From JALORV01 sp963754065 (GTDB taxonomy: Bacteria; Pseudomonadota; Gammaproteobacteria; Burkholderiales; Burkholderiaceae_F), in NCBI GenBank assembly GCA_963754065.1, contig CAVWFH010000038.1, positions 1-64,000 on the forward strand: a stretch of DNA of 64,000 bases, given 5' to 3'. A program made the translations under genes and the position numbers. Below the pieces are notes generated by a model. It was not told the DNA's origin, ran no database searches, and was given only the letters and a program-made list of their open reading frames with translations. This document shows, one piece after another, positions 1-7,941 of this stretch (position 1 is its first letter; each line of letters starts with the position of its first letter).

Positions 1-60
1 CAATTGGCCGACTTCGACCGCCGTTGGATGCTCCATTGCTACGACGGCAACGACTGCTGA
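1..60 (+). CDS. C-terminal end of an unidentified protein (partial)
   Basis: Reading from base 1 gives an open frame of 19 codons ending in TGA at 58-60, with peptide end QLADFDRRWMLHCYDGNDC. It runs off the left edge, so neither start nor family can be judged. It would be convergent with the DUF1330 gene that follows. An open frame this short can occur by chance in GC-rich DNA, so this is tentative. Confidence 0.3.
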   Translation, partial: QLADFDRRWMLHCYDGNDC

Positions 61-75
61 CCGCAGGCCGAGTCG

Positions 76-501
76 TCAGCCCTGCATCTGCAAGAGGATG
101 GTGCGCTCGAGGCCCGCGTAGCGATGGACTAGTGCCTCGCGATACGCGGCGTCGGCCATCATCGCGAGGAAGTGCTGGCGGCTCGGGTAGCGGACCAGCA
201 GGCACTTGTCCCAGTCCTGGCTGACATCACCGATAAAGGTTCTGTCGATCTTCCCTTCCCACACCACCTCGGCACGGCTCACGTCGCCCACGGTCTCCAC
301 GAATGCCGTCTGGTACCTGCGGTAGGCCTCGGCACCCGAGCATGGCGCGTGGGGCGACCCTGCGGGGTAGTTCGCTTGCTCGCGGAACTTCAGAAGATTG
401 AGCATCACCACCGGGCCGTCGGGGCCGGCATCACGCAATGCGCGCACCTGATCGGCCGTGGGATCGATGGACGGATCGAAATTGGCGGGAGGGAAGGTCA
501 T
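76..501 (-). CDS. DUF1330 family protein
   Basis: A 141-residue protein with the pattern of DUF1330 proteins, a small ferredoxin-like-fold family: GPVVMLNLLKFRE near residues 30-42, then AEAYRRYQTAF, and a C-terminal segment containing LVRYPSRQHFLAMMADAAYREALVHR, split here only for description. Members are cytosolic and of unknown biochemical role, although the fold is shared with dimeric alpha/beta-barrel monooxygenases. It has no obvious operon partner: the next minus-strand gene starts about 600 bases upstream, separated by a gap without a credible ORF. Family assignment is fairly sure; function is not known. Confidence 0.8.
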   Translation of the reverse strand: MTFPPANFDPSIDPTADQVRALRDAGPDGPVVMLNLLKFREQANYPAGSPHAPCSGAEAYRRYQTAFVETVGDVSRAEVVWEGKIDRTFIGDVSQDWDKCLLVRYPSRQHFLAMMADAAYREALVHRYAGLERTILLQMQG

Positions 502-688
502 GGTTGGCCCTTTCTGATGCCGCGCGGTGCATGCGCGAACCGCATTGTCGGCGCGGGCAAGTTCACCGCCGGCGACCTCGCAGAATGGCTGTTGTCAGCT
601 CGCCGTTCAATCGGCGCACCATGTTGCCACGTCCGCTTCAGAGGCGAATGGCGATCTAGGCTCCACGTCCGGATTTGGCCGCCTTCGC

Positions 689-1105
689 TCACTCCGTCTG
701 GTCGAATAGTCGCTGCGGATCGAACGTTGCCATGACATCGTTGTGTGGGGCAAAACCAAACTGTCGGTAGAAGTCCTGAACGTCTCCGTCCGCGACCACC
801 ATCACGCGCCAGACGCTCACCTGAGCCAGCAGTCGAGTCATTAGCGACTTGCCGACACCTCGCCCCTGAAAGTCAGGGTGCACGGCAACGTCATACACGA
901 AGGCGTGGTACTCGCTATCTGTGATGGCGCGACATGCGCCAATCAGACGGTCTTCCGTGAACGCGAAGCAGACGATGCCACTGTTCTTGAACGATCGAAG
1001 AATCTTGTCTCCAACCCGACCGCCGAGATCAGCGGCTCGGAACAAGTCCTGGAGCGCCTGTGCTGTGATGCCTTCACAGCTTTGGCGGTATTCAATTTCG
1101 TCCAC
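689..1105 (-). CDS. GNAT family N-acetyltransferase
   Basis: A 138-residue single-domain GNAT enzyme, expected to transfer an acetyl group from acetyl-CoA to an unknown amine. The acetyl-CoA pyrophosphate-binding loop is visible as QGRGVGKS at residues 80-87, directly after the beta-4 strand (YDVAVHPDF). The C-terminal FYRQFGFAPHNDVM segment matches the usual end of the fold. The start is a GTG at 1105; no in-frame ATG gives a plausible N-terminus and no strong ribosome-binding site is seen. The substrate cannot be inferred. It stands alone among short accessory genes. Confidence 0.82.
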   Translation of the reverse strand: MDEIEYRQSCEGITAQALQDLFRAADLGGRVGDKILRSFKNSGIVCFAFTEDRLIGACRAITDSEYHAFVYDVAVHPDFQGRGVGKSLMTRLLAQVSVWRVMVVADGDVQDFYRQFGFAPHNDVMATFDPQRLFDQTE

Positions 1106-1194
1106 TGGGGGCTGTTTTGAGATGCGTCGCGAGGCCTGCGCTTAGCCGATTCTGCTGCTGCCGCCGCGAGACTGCAATTGGCCCTAAGTGCTTT

Positions 1195-1644
1195 TCACCC
1201 TGCGGTTTGTTTCCGTTGGTTCGGCGCGAAATGCGGAGGCCAACCTGCTGGCAATGGGGGTAGTTCCTCCCAGAGCGGAAGGACGCGCTGGATGCGTCCG
1301 TCATCGGCAAGTTCAATCACGGATCTTCCAACGGCACGGACAGCCCCATCCGACCCGATGATTGCGCAGCCAAGGTGCATTGTGTTCAGGAACGCGTTGA
1401 ATCCTGTAGCTAGCGCGAGTCGACAGCCAGGCCAATTCTTGTGGAATCCCTCGATCTTCTCTGAGATCTCCTCGTAGCCCGCGAATACGCGCTTGGGCCC
1501 CCAGATCTGAGCGTCTGGCGTCATCGAGCGAGCAAGCAGATCACGACGACGAGTCGCGTCGTGCTCCGCGAACGCCTCGTGGTACATGACTAGCGTTCGC
1601 AGGACGGCTTGCTGCTGCGTATCAAAACAGAATGTGTGCGTCAT
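1195..1644 (-). CDS. NTF2-like (SnoaL-type) protein
   Basis: From the ATG at 1644 the protein has 149 residues (start MTHTFCFDTQQQAV) and resembles the NTF2/SnoaL fold: an N-terminal helix with YHEAFAEHDATRRRDLL, then MTPDAQIWGPKRVFAGYEEISEKI, then strands around GRSVIELADDGRIQRVLPLWE. Such proteins are small cone-shaped barrels used as isomerases, hydrolases or ligand binders. The open frame continues upstream to 1797, but that part has no family-like content and overlaps the neighbouring gene, so the internal ATG is preferred. Substrate unknown. Confidence 0.72.
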   Translation of the reverse strand: MTHTFCFDTQQQAVLRTLVMYHEAFAEHDATRRRDLLARSMTPDAQIWGPKRVFAGYEEISEKIEGFHKNWPGCRLALATGFNAFLNTMHLGCAIIGSDGAVRAVGRSVIELADDGRIQRVLPLWEELPPLPAGWPPHFAPNQRKQTAG

Positions 1645-1753
1645 TGAATTGAACAAGTCTGCAATCGTGCGGCGCTGCAGGCAAGCTATTTCCCTAGCCT
1701 GGCAGGCGCGCCGTTGGTCCGCTAACTGCCTGGCCGCGCACACTCTGAGACAC

Positions 1754-2161
1754 CTAGCGAAACTCCAAGGCGGCCTCGCCTTCAACAGCGACACCATAAG
1801 GCAGTGCCGCGACCCCTACGGCCATTCGCGTATGCCGACCCGACTCACCAAAGACCTGAGCAAAGAGATCAGATGCTCCGTTGATGAGCTGAGACTGACC
1901 GGAGAATCCCGGCGCTGAATTGACATAGCCAGCAACCCGAATGCACCGACGCACGCGATCGAGGTCGCCGTTCAAAGCGTGCCGAGCCTGCGCGACCAGA
2001 ATCAAGGCGCACAGGCGCGCTGCTTGCTGACCCTCTTCCACCGAAAAAACGCGCCCGAGCTTGCCGATGAACCGCCGCTCAGCATTCCACTGTGAGAGCT
2101 GGCCGCTGATGCAGAGTCCGGCAACTTGTGGCCGCGGCAGCAACTGCCCGCGCTCCGCCAT
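1754..2161 (-). CDS. RidA (YjgF) family protein, N-terminally short
   Basis: A 135-residue protein of the YjgF/YER057c/UK114 superfamily, of the subgroup carrying the INGASDLFAQVFGESGRHTR block (here about residues 90-109) followed by AVGVAALPYGVAVEGEAALEF. VEEGQQAARLCALILVAQ and RVAGYVNSAPGF are also family-typical. RidA proteins deaminate reactive enamine/imine intermediates, but this subgroup is less well characterised. Relatives of this subgroup usually have about 20-30 more N-terminal residues. Here an in-frame TGA sits two codons before the ATG, so the protein is short or its beginning has been lost to a frameshift. It may be a decaying gene. Confidence 0.75.
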   Translation of the reverse strand: MAERGQLLPRPQVAGLCISGQLSQWNAERRFIGKLGRVFSVEEGQQAARLCALILVAQARHALNGDLDRVRRCIRVAGYVNSAPGFSGQSQLINGASDLFAQVFGESGRHTRMAVGVAALPYGVAVEGEAALEFR

Positions 2162-2226
2162 TCCTCAGCGTGATGCCGCCAATGCCGAAGGAAGCATCAG
2201 GAACCGATCACGGTCAGCCGGTGCTC

Positions 2227-2502
2227 TCAGGAGTGGCGCTCGGTCGGACTTGCCGGCTTCAACTTGCGCAACTTGTCCGGCAGAAGCGCACGGGCGGCCA
2301 GCGTGCGCGGTCGCTCTTCCAGTTGTCGGATCACCTTGTTGCTCGGGTGCAGGACGTAGCGTCCTCCCAGGGCCTGCTTGGCCTGCTCCAGCCTTTGCTG
2401 GTTGCGTAGCGCAAGCTGCTCCTCGGTTTCCACGATGACCCTCTGAACCAGCGGTGGGTCCGCTTTCGGATGAAACCAGCGAAGCACAGTTGTTGCAGCC
2501 AT
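2227..2502 (-). CDS. Small basic protein, unknown
   Basis: An open frame of 91 residues, beginning MAATTVLRWFHPK and rich in Arg, Lys, Gln and Leu, with a predicted helical middle (EEQLALRNQQRLEQAKQALGG). No signal peptide, membrane segment or known motif is visible. Its reality is supported by a strong Shine-Dalgarno stretch (GAGGTGAGG) a few bases before the ATG at 2502. I do not recognise a family. It lies between the RidA-like gene and a 188-base gap that holds no credible ORF. Confidence 0.55.
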   Translation of the reverse strand: MAATTVLRWFHPKADPPLVQRVIVETEEQLALRNQQRLEQAKQALGGRYVLHPSNKVIRQLEERPRTLAARALLPDKLRKLKPASPTERHS

Positions 2503-2690
2503 GATGACCTCACCTCTCGCTCATTCGGGGCCAACGGTCAAAGCGCGCGGACCAGTCCCAGAGTAACGACCGGCTTCCGCACTGGCGATGCCAACTCTTT
2601 GGGGTCAGCCGATCTCGTGGCCCCTTATCCGCGGGATGGACACCCGAGGTCGCTGCGGAGGTGAACTCTGCCAGCATGCATTTCGAGAAC

Positions 2691-3554
2691 CTACGCCTCG
2701 AGCAGAAACTCGCGGACCAGTCGGATCTCGTTTGCCGGCATGAACGTCGGGGCGTGACCCACGTCGGGAACCTCGGCGACGCGTGGATGCGGTCCGCGGG
2801 TGGCCATCTCGGCGGCCGTTTCGGGCGTGAGCAAGTCCGACTGTGATCCGCGGACCAGCAACGTGCGCGCCGTGATGCGGTCATAGAGCGCCCACGTCGC
2901 TGCCTCTCCGGCCGCGGCGACCTGCGGGGTCGCGGACTTGAACGGCACCGCGATCGCCGGGTCATAGCGAAACACATACCGTCCGTCAACCTGGTGCAGC
3001 GTCGGGACGATGAGTTCGCGCCAGTCCTCGCGTGTCTTGAGGCCGAACGGCGCTGCGGTCACCGACTGGTAATCGATCGCCTCGTCCATGTTCGCAAAGG
3101 ACACCGGTTGTCCCACGTAACTGCCGATGCGCGCGATCGCCAGTGGACCAAGCCGTGGCCCGACATCGTTGAGCACGAGTTGCCGGATCGGCGAACTCGC
3201 CTGACCCGCGAGGGCGATGCCGATCAGCCCGCCCATCGAGGTACCGACCCAGTCGACCGTTTCGACGTCGAGTCGCGCGATCAGCGCCACCATGTCCGAC
3301 GCATATTGCGGGATCGCGTAGTACGTCGGGTCGCGCAGCCAGTCGCTGTGGCCCCGGCCAACGACATCGGGACAGACAACGCGATAGCGGTCCGCCATCG
3401 CGCGGGCGAGCCGGTCGAAGTCGCGGCCCATCCTCGTCAGTCCGTGTGCACAGACCAGCACGCTGGGATTGTCGGCGTCGCCCCACTCGACATAGGCCAT
3501 GCGGTGAAAGCCGGCCGGGCTGAGACATTTGACGTGATGAAAACGGGGTTCCAT
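2691..3554 (-). CDS. Alpha/beta fold hydrolase
   Basis: A 287-residue alpha/beta hydrolase without signal peptide, probably cytosolic. Visible elements are the oxyanion-hole HG at 37-38, the nucleophile elbow GTSMGG with Ser106, a likely acid Asp240 (RGSQSDLLTP) and the catalytic His267 (VGHAP). The motif GRGHSDW near residue 67 is typical of the esterase/haloperoxidase-like branch. It is divergent from the 3-hydroxybutyrate dehydrogenase gene, sharing an 88-base intergenic region. A role in polyhydroxybutyrate or hydroxyacid ester breakdown is possible from context but is only inference. Confidence 0.88.
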   Translation of the reverse strand: MEPRFHHVKCLSPAGFHRMAYVEWGDADNPSVLVCAHGLTRMGRDFDRLARAMADRYRVVCPDVVGRGHSDWLRDPTYYAIPQYASDMVALIARLDVETVDWVGTSMGGLIGIALAGQASSPIRQLVLNDVGPRLGPLAIARIGSYVGQPVSFANMDEAIDYQSVTAAPFGLKTREDWRELIVPTLHQVDGRYVFRYDPAIAVPFKSATPQVAAAGEAATWALYDRITARTLLVRGSQSDLLTPETAAEMATRGPHPRVAEVPDVGHAPTFMPANEIRLVREFLLEA

Positions 3555-3642
3555 GGGCCGCGCGACTCGGTTCGCTGAAGGAGCGGCGCATTGTAGTCAG
3601 CGGCGGATGGCATACTTTCCCGGTCAACTACGGAGATGCGCA

Positions 3643-4421
3643 ATGCTGAAGAACAGAACGGCTCTGGTGACCGGATCCACCAGCGGAATCGGCCTTGCGA
3701 TCGCGGACGCCTTGGCGACCCAGGGCGCAAACATCGTAGTCAATGGCTTCGGCGAGCCGGAGGCGATCCGTGCGGCCGAGACTCAGTTGCAGAAGCACGG
3801 CGTGAAGACGATGTACCACGGTGCCGACATGAGCAAGCCGACCGAGATCGAGCAGATGATCCGCGCCGCAGAAGGCACGTTCGGCCGCATCGACATCCTG
3901 GTGAACAACGCCGGCATCCAGCACGTTGCGCCGGTGGAAAGTTTCCCGGTCGAGCGCTGGGACGCGATCATCGCGATCAACCTGACCTCGGCGTTCCACA
4001 CGATCGGCTGGCACTTCCGAAGATGAAGCAGGCCAACTGGGGCCGCATCATCAATATCGCGTCGCTTCATGGACTGGTTGCGTCGACCGAGAAGTCGGCC
4101 TACGTCGCAGCCAAGCACGGCATCGTCGGCCTGACCAAGGTGGTTGCGCTGGAAACGGCGACGACCGGGGTCACCTGCAATGCCATCTGCCCGGGCTGGG
4201 TGTTGACGCCGCTGGTACAGAAACAGGTCGATGCGCGTGCAGCGCGCGACAATCTGAGTCAGGACGAGGCCAAAAAGGCGCTGTTGCGCGAGAAACAGCC
4301 GTCCATGCAGTTCGTGACGACCGAGCAGCTCGCCGGCCTCGCGGTATTCATGTGCTCGCCGGCGGCCGACCAGGTGCGCGGCGTCGCCTGGAACGTCGAC
4401 GGCGGCTGGTTCGCGCAGTAG
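3643..4421 (+). pseudogene. bdhA: D-3-hydroxybutyrate dehydrogenase, frameshifted
   Basis: Short-chain dehydrogenase matching bacterial D-3-hydroxybutyrate dehydrogenase, which interconverts 3-hydroxybutyrate and acetoacetate with NAD in ketone-body and PHB metabolism. The first part from the ATG at 3643 (SD CGGAG just upstream) has the TGSTSGIG cofactor motif, NNAGIQHVAPVE and WDAIIAINLTSAFHTI. The reading frame then shifts: the second part, in another frame to 4421, has MKQANWGRIINIAS, the YVAAKHG catalytic Tyr-Lys pair, NAICPGWVLTPLV and a C-terminal VDGGWFAQ. Adding one base near 4004-4006 restores a continuous protein of about 259 residues, the normal family length. Either a recent null mutation or a sequence error. 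Confidence 0.85.
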
Positions 4422-4434
4422 CTTTCGCCTTGCG

Positions 4435-5337
4435 TCACGCCGCGCGCTCGACCAACGGCACGACGTCCACCGCAACGTCGAGCACGTGATCGGCACCACC
4501 GCGAATTACGCCGCGCAGCGGAACGACATCACCGTAATCGCGTCCGACGGCCACGGTCACGTGACTCGCATCGGGCAGCACGGCATTCGTCGGATCGAGG
4601 TCGACCCAGCCGAGCACCGGACACCAGATCGACACCCATGCGTGCGAGGCATCGGCGCCCGTGAGCCGCGCCTTGCCCGGCAGGGGCTGTGTCAACAGGT
4701 AGCCGCTGACATAGCGTGCAGGCAGTCCGAGCGCACGCAGCATCCCCAGCATCAGGTGCGCAAAGTCTTGGCACACACCCCGACGCTTGCGCAACACCTC
4801 GAGCAGCGGCGTGTCGATGTCAGTTACTCCCGGTTCGTAGGAGAAGTCGGCGTGGACCCGTTCCATCAGCGCGATGGCGGCCTGCAGATAGGGCCGGCCC
4901 GCCCGGAAGTCCGGCGCCGCATAGTCACGCAGCGATCGGTCGAGCGGAACATAGGGGGATGCAAACACGAACTCACCGGCGGGCTGAAATGAGCCGCCAA
5001 GCACGTAGCGCAAGTCCGCCGCAACCGTATCCCAGGGGGCGCTCTCTGCATCGTCCGGAGGTGCGGGCCGCGGCTCGAGCCACACCCGACTTTCGGCATG
5101 CACGGTCAGCGCTTCGTGCGGGACATACAGCGCGAACTCGGTCCGCAGGTTGCCGAACGAGTCCGGCGCGCTCGCGCGATGTGACGGCAGCGGATCGATG
5201 GCCATCTTGAACTCCCTGACCTTCTGGCGCCCCCCGTTGCGCGGGTGCAGGAAGGCGCAGTGATAGGCCACCTCGACGCGCGACGAATAGCGCGTAACGG
5301 TCCGGTGCGAGACCTGAAGTTCGATGGCCGCGCTCAT
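4435..5337 (-). CDS. Transglutaminase-like protein (last gene of the Anbu operon)
   Basis: A 300-residue protein with the N-terminal beta domain (bact_transglu_N type) seen in this gene cluster, followed by a transglutaminase-like core. The Cys-His-Asp triad is visible as C189 (RKRRGVCQDFAHL), H232 (ASHAWVSIW) and D248 (GWVDLDPTN). Members are thought to act as peptidases or amide-bond-rearranging enzymes on small peptides rather than as classical crosslinkers; the substrate is unknown. The ATG at 5337 overlaps the stop of the ATP-grasp/alpha-E gene as ATGA, pointing to translational coupling. The open frame extends upstream, but that portion lies within the preceding gene. It ends 13 bases from convergent bdhA. 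Confidence 0.88.
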   Translation of the reverse strand: MSAAIELQVSHRTVTRYSSRVEVAYHCAFLHPRNGGRQKVREFKMAIDPLPSHRASAPDSFGNLRTEFALYVPHEALTVHAESRVWLEPRPAPPDDAESAPWDTVAADLRYVLGGSFQPAGEFVFASPYVPLDRSLRDYAAPDFRAGRPYLQAAIALMERVHADFSYEPGVTDIDTPLLEVLRKRRGVCQDFAHLMLGMLRALGLPARYVSGYLLTQPLPGKARLTGADASHAWVSIWCPVLGWVDLDPTNAVLPDASHVTVAVGRDYGDVVPLRGVIRGGADHVLDVAVDVVPLVERAA

Positions 5338-7886
5338 GCATGCACCGTTCTGAATTCTGCGGATGCGTGGCTGAAGTAGCGCGCACCGATGGCATCCGAC
5401 AATGTCCGACTGCCGTCGACCAGGCGCTCGCAGAACTGCAATAACGCCGCGTTGTCGCCCGCACCATCGAGCCGGCACAACGATTCGAGATTCGGCCACT
5501 CCTGCGGAGCCGGCAGGAAACGCAGCAACTCGTGAGCACCCGGTGCACCGAGTCGTTCGATCTGCTCACCCAGGCGGCGCGCCACCCCGCGCAATGACCG
5601 GGGATTCGCCTGCTCCTGGACCAGCAGGTCGATCAGTGGTGTCGCCTCCAGGCGGCGCTGGTAGAGCGCGCGGTAGGTGATCGTGCTGTCGAACAACTGG
5701 AGAATCAGGTCAAACCCGTCGTCGCGCGTCGCGGCACCGGTCGAAAACAGGACCTGCAGCGCCCGTGCGAGTGTGCCGAGGCGCTCGAGCTGACGCCCGA
5801 TCGTCAGCAGTCGCCAACCGTCGTCGCGCGTCATATGGTCAACCTGCGCACCGGTGATGGCCGAAATCTGCACCGCCAAATGCCCCAGGGCCGCGACCGC
5901 CTCGTCGGACGAAAACACCTGGTCCGCGGCGGCCGTCGCGCAGTCCGCGCGAAATCTCTGTGAGGTGGACGCAATCAGTCGCCAGTGATCGGCCGACAGC
6001 CGATCACGAATGTGCCCCGCGGATCGGACCAGCGCTTCCAGCGTGTAGGCCACGCTGGGCTGCTCCTGCGCATCGGCCAGACCTGCAATCAGCGTGCGTT
6101 CGAACACGGTCACCGACTGCGCGGGCGACGGCACGTCGTGCGGCACCAGGCCCTGCTCTTCGCACATCGTCGCCAGCGCGCCGAGCACCGGCGACGGGGC
6201 GCGGGCATCGTCACCGAGCAAGGTCAGCGCCGAGCGGGCCAGCCGCACCGACGTATCGGCGCGCTCGGCGTAGCGCCCCATCCAGAAGAGGTTCTCGGCG
6301 GCCCGGCTCGAGACGATGCGCTGCCGCCCGGCCAGTTCCTCGGGGCGCAGCGGCGTCGGCAGCATCGAGAACGTGCTGACCGGGCCGGCCGTCTGCACCC
6401 AGGTGTCCTGGCTGGAGCCGCCGCGCTGCATCGAGACGACCCGCTGTTCACGCTGCGCGATGCGCGTGAGTCCCCCAGGCATCACGTGCCACCCGCCGCC
6501 GCCGTCACTGATCGCAAATACCCGAACCATGGCCGCGCGCGGCACGAGAGAGCCGTCGTGCCACGTGGGCGCCTGCGGCAGCGGCAGGTATGCCTGCACC
6601 GTGTAGGCATCCGGATCGGTTTCAATGCGCCGGCGCACGTCGCGCAACTGCGATGTACCCAACGCTGCGCCGATCATCGGCTCGAATGCCGGCCGTGGCT
6701 CCGACGGCGGAAACGTTGCCTTTATGACCTTGTCGGACAGGTCGTCTGCAACCTGATCGAAGGCAGCGCGTTCACCGCACCACCAAGAGGCCAGCGACGG
6801 CAGTCGCAGTTCCTCACCGAGTTCGCGCCGGGCGATCGCGGGCAGGAAACCGTTGAGCGCCGGTGTTTCCAGGAATCCGGAGCCCAGCGCATTGGCGACC
6901 AGCACCTTGCCGGCCCGGATCGATTGAAGCAGCCCCGGTACGCCCAGCGTGGAATCCTGCCGCAGCTCCAACGGGTCGCAGAAATCGTCGTCCAGTCGGC
7001 GCAGGATGCCATGCACCGGCAACAGTCCATGCAACGCCTTCAGGTAGGTACGGTCATCTCGTACGGTGAGGTCGCTGCCTTCCACCAGCGGGATGCCGAG
7101 GTAGCGTGCCAGGTACGCATGCTCGAAGTAGGTTTCGTTGTACGGGCCCGGCGTCAACAGCACGAGCCGTGCCGACTCACCGCTGTCGCATGGGCTGCAG
7201 CGTTGCAACGTGTCGAGCAGGCAACGGAAGCTGGCCGCCAAGCGTTGCACCTTCATTCGCCGGAATGCCTCAGGAAACAGGCGCGACACGATGAGCCGGT
7301 TCTGCAATGCATAGCCCAGTCCCGACGGCGATTGCGTGCGATTGCCGACGACCCACCATTGCCCGTCAGCGGCGCGCGCGACATCGAACGCGAGTATGTG
7401 CAGGTACGTGTCACCCGGGGGTCGATGTCCGACCAGGGGGCGAAGGTAGCCCGGGTGGCCATAGACCAGAGCCGGTGGCAGCAGGTTTGCCGCCAGCAGC
7501 TGCTGTGGTCCGTAAACGTCGCGCATGATCGCCGACATCAGCTCCGCTCGCTGCGCCACACCCGCCTCGAGCTCTGACCACTCGTCCGCGCTGATCAGGA
7601 AGGGCAGCAGGTCCAGCGACCACGGACGCTCGCGCAGGCCATCTTCGCTGTAGACGTTGTAGGTGATGCCGTCGTCACGGACCTGGCGCTCGATCGTTGC
7701 GCGCCGGCGCGGCAGGTCACCATAGCCGCCAGGCCCGAGATGCCGGAAGAACTCGCGCCAGGCAGGACGCAGCGAGCCGTCGGCTCGCAGTTCATCGTGG
7801 TGCCCCGGTTGCGCGGGCGCAGCAAGACTCGCCACAAAGCGCGCGGTGTCTTGCTCCGGATCCGAATCGAACAGGCTTTGCGTCAC
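5334..7886 (-). CDS. Circularly permuted ATP-grasp protein fused to an alpha-E domain
   Basis: An 850-residue fusion. The first ~500 residues are a circularly permuted ATP-grasp ligase-like domain (ITYNVYSEDGLRERPW near 60, RRLDDDFCDPLELRQDSTLGVPGL near 290). The last ~325 residues are an alpha-E domain starting near 525 with SRAAENLFWMGRYAERADTS, the same signature as in the free alpha-E gene of this operon. ATP-grasp enzymes form amide bonds via acyl-phosphates. The glycine-rich loop found in the stand-alone paralogue (KEVHGAGGYGM) is missing here and replaced by VIKATFPPSEPRPAFEP, so ATP use may differ. Downstream overlap with the transglutaminase gene (ATGA). Substrate unknown. Confidence 0.9.
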   Translation of the reverse strand: MTQSLFDSDPEQDTARFVASLAAPAQPGHHDELRADGSLRPAWREFFRHLGPGGYGDLPRRRATIERQVRDDGITYNVYSEDGLRERPWSLDLLPFLISADEWSELEAGVAQRAELMSAIMRDVYGPQQLLAANLLPPALVYGHPGYLRPLVGHRPPGDTYLHILAFDVARAADGQWWVVGNRTQSPSGLGYALQNRLIVSRLFPEAFRRMKVQRLAASFRCLLDTLQRCSPCDSGESARLVLLTPGPYNETYFEHAYLARYLGIPLVEGSDLTVRDDRTYLKALHGLLPVHGILRRLDDDFCDPLELRQDSTLGVPGLLQSIRAGKVLVANALGSGFLETPALNGFLPAIARRELGEELRLPSLASWWCGERAAFDQVADDLSDKVIKATFPPSEPRPAFEPMIGAALGTSQLRDVRRRIETDPDAYTVQAYLPLPQAPTWHDGSLVPRAAMVRVFAISDGGGGWHVMPGGLTRIAQREQRVVSMQRGGSSQDTWVQTAGPVSTFSMLPTPLRPEELAGRQRIVSSRAAENLFWMGRYAERADTSVRLARSALTLLGDDARAPSPVLGALATMCEEQGLVPHDVPSPAQSVTVFERTLIAGLADAQEQPSVAYTLEALVRSAGHIRDRLSADHWRLIASTSQRFRADCATAAADQVFSSDEAVAALGHLAVQISAITGAQVDHMTRDDGWRLLTIGRQLERLGTLARALQVLFSTGAATRDDGFDLILQLFDSTITYRALYQRRLEATPLIDLLVQEQANPRSLRGVARRLGEQIERLGAPGAHELLRFLPAPQEWPNLESLCRLDGAGDNAALLQFCERLVDGSRTLSDAIGARYFSHASAEFRTVHA

Positions 7887-7941
7887 GCCTTGGGCGAAGT
7901 CTGCGTCGGGTGATGGTCAGGTCTGCAACGAACGCACACGA

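Noticed and set aside
60..2690. Possible integron cassette array (small genes of mixed function in one orientation)
   Set aside because: I found no attC-type pairs (RYYYAAC/GTTRRRY with inverted arms) between the genes and no integrase. An imperfect inverted repeat near 1139-1190 does not fit the core sites.
5985..7577. 530-residue open frame antisense to the ATP-grasp/alpha-E gene
   Set aside because: No domain, and shadow-like composition.
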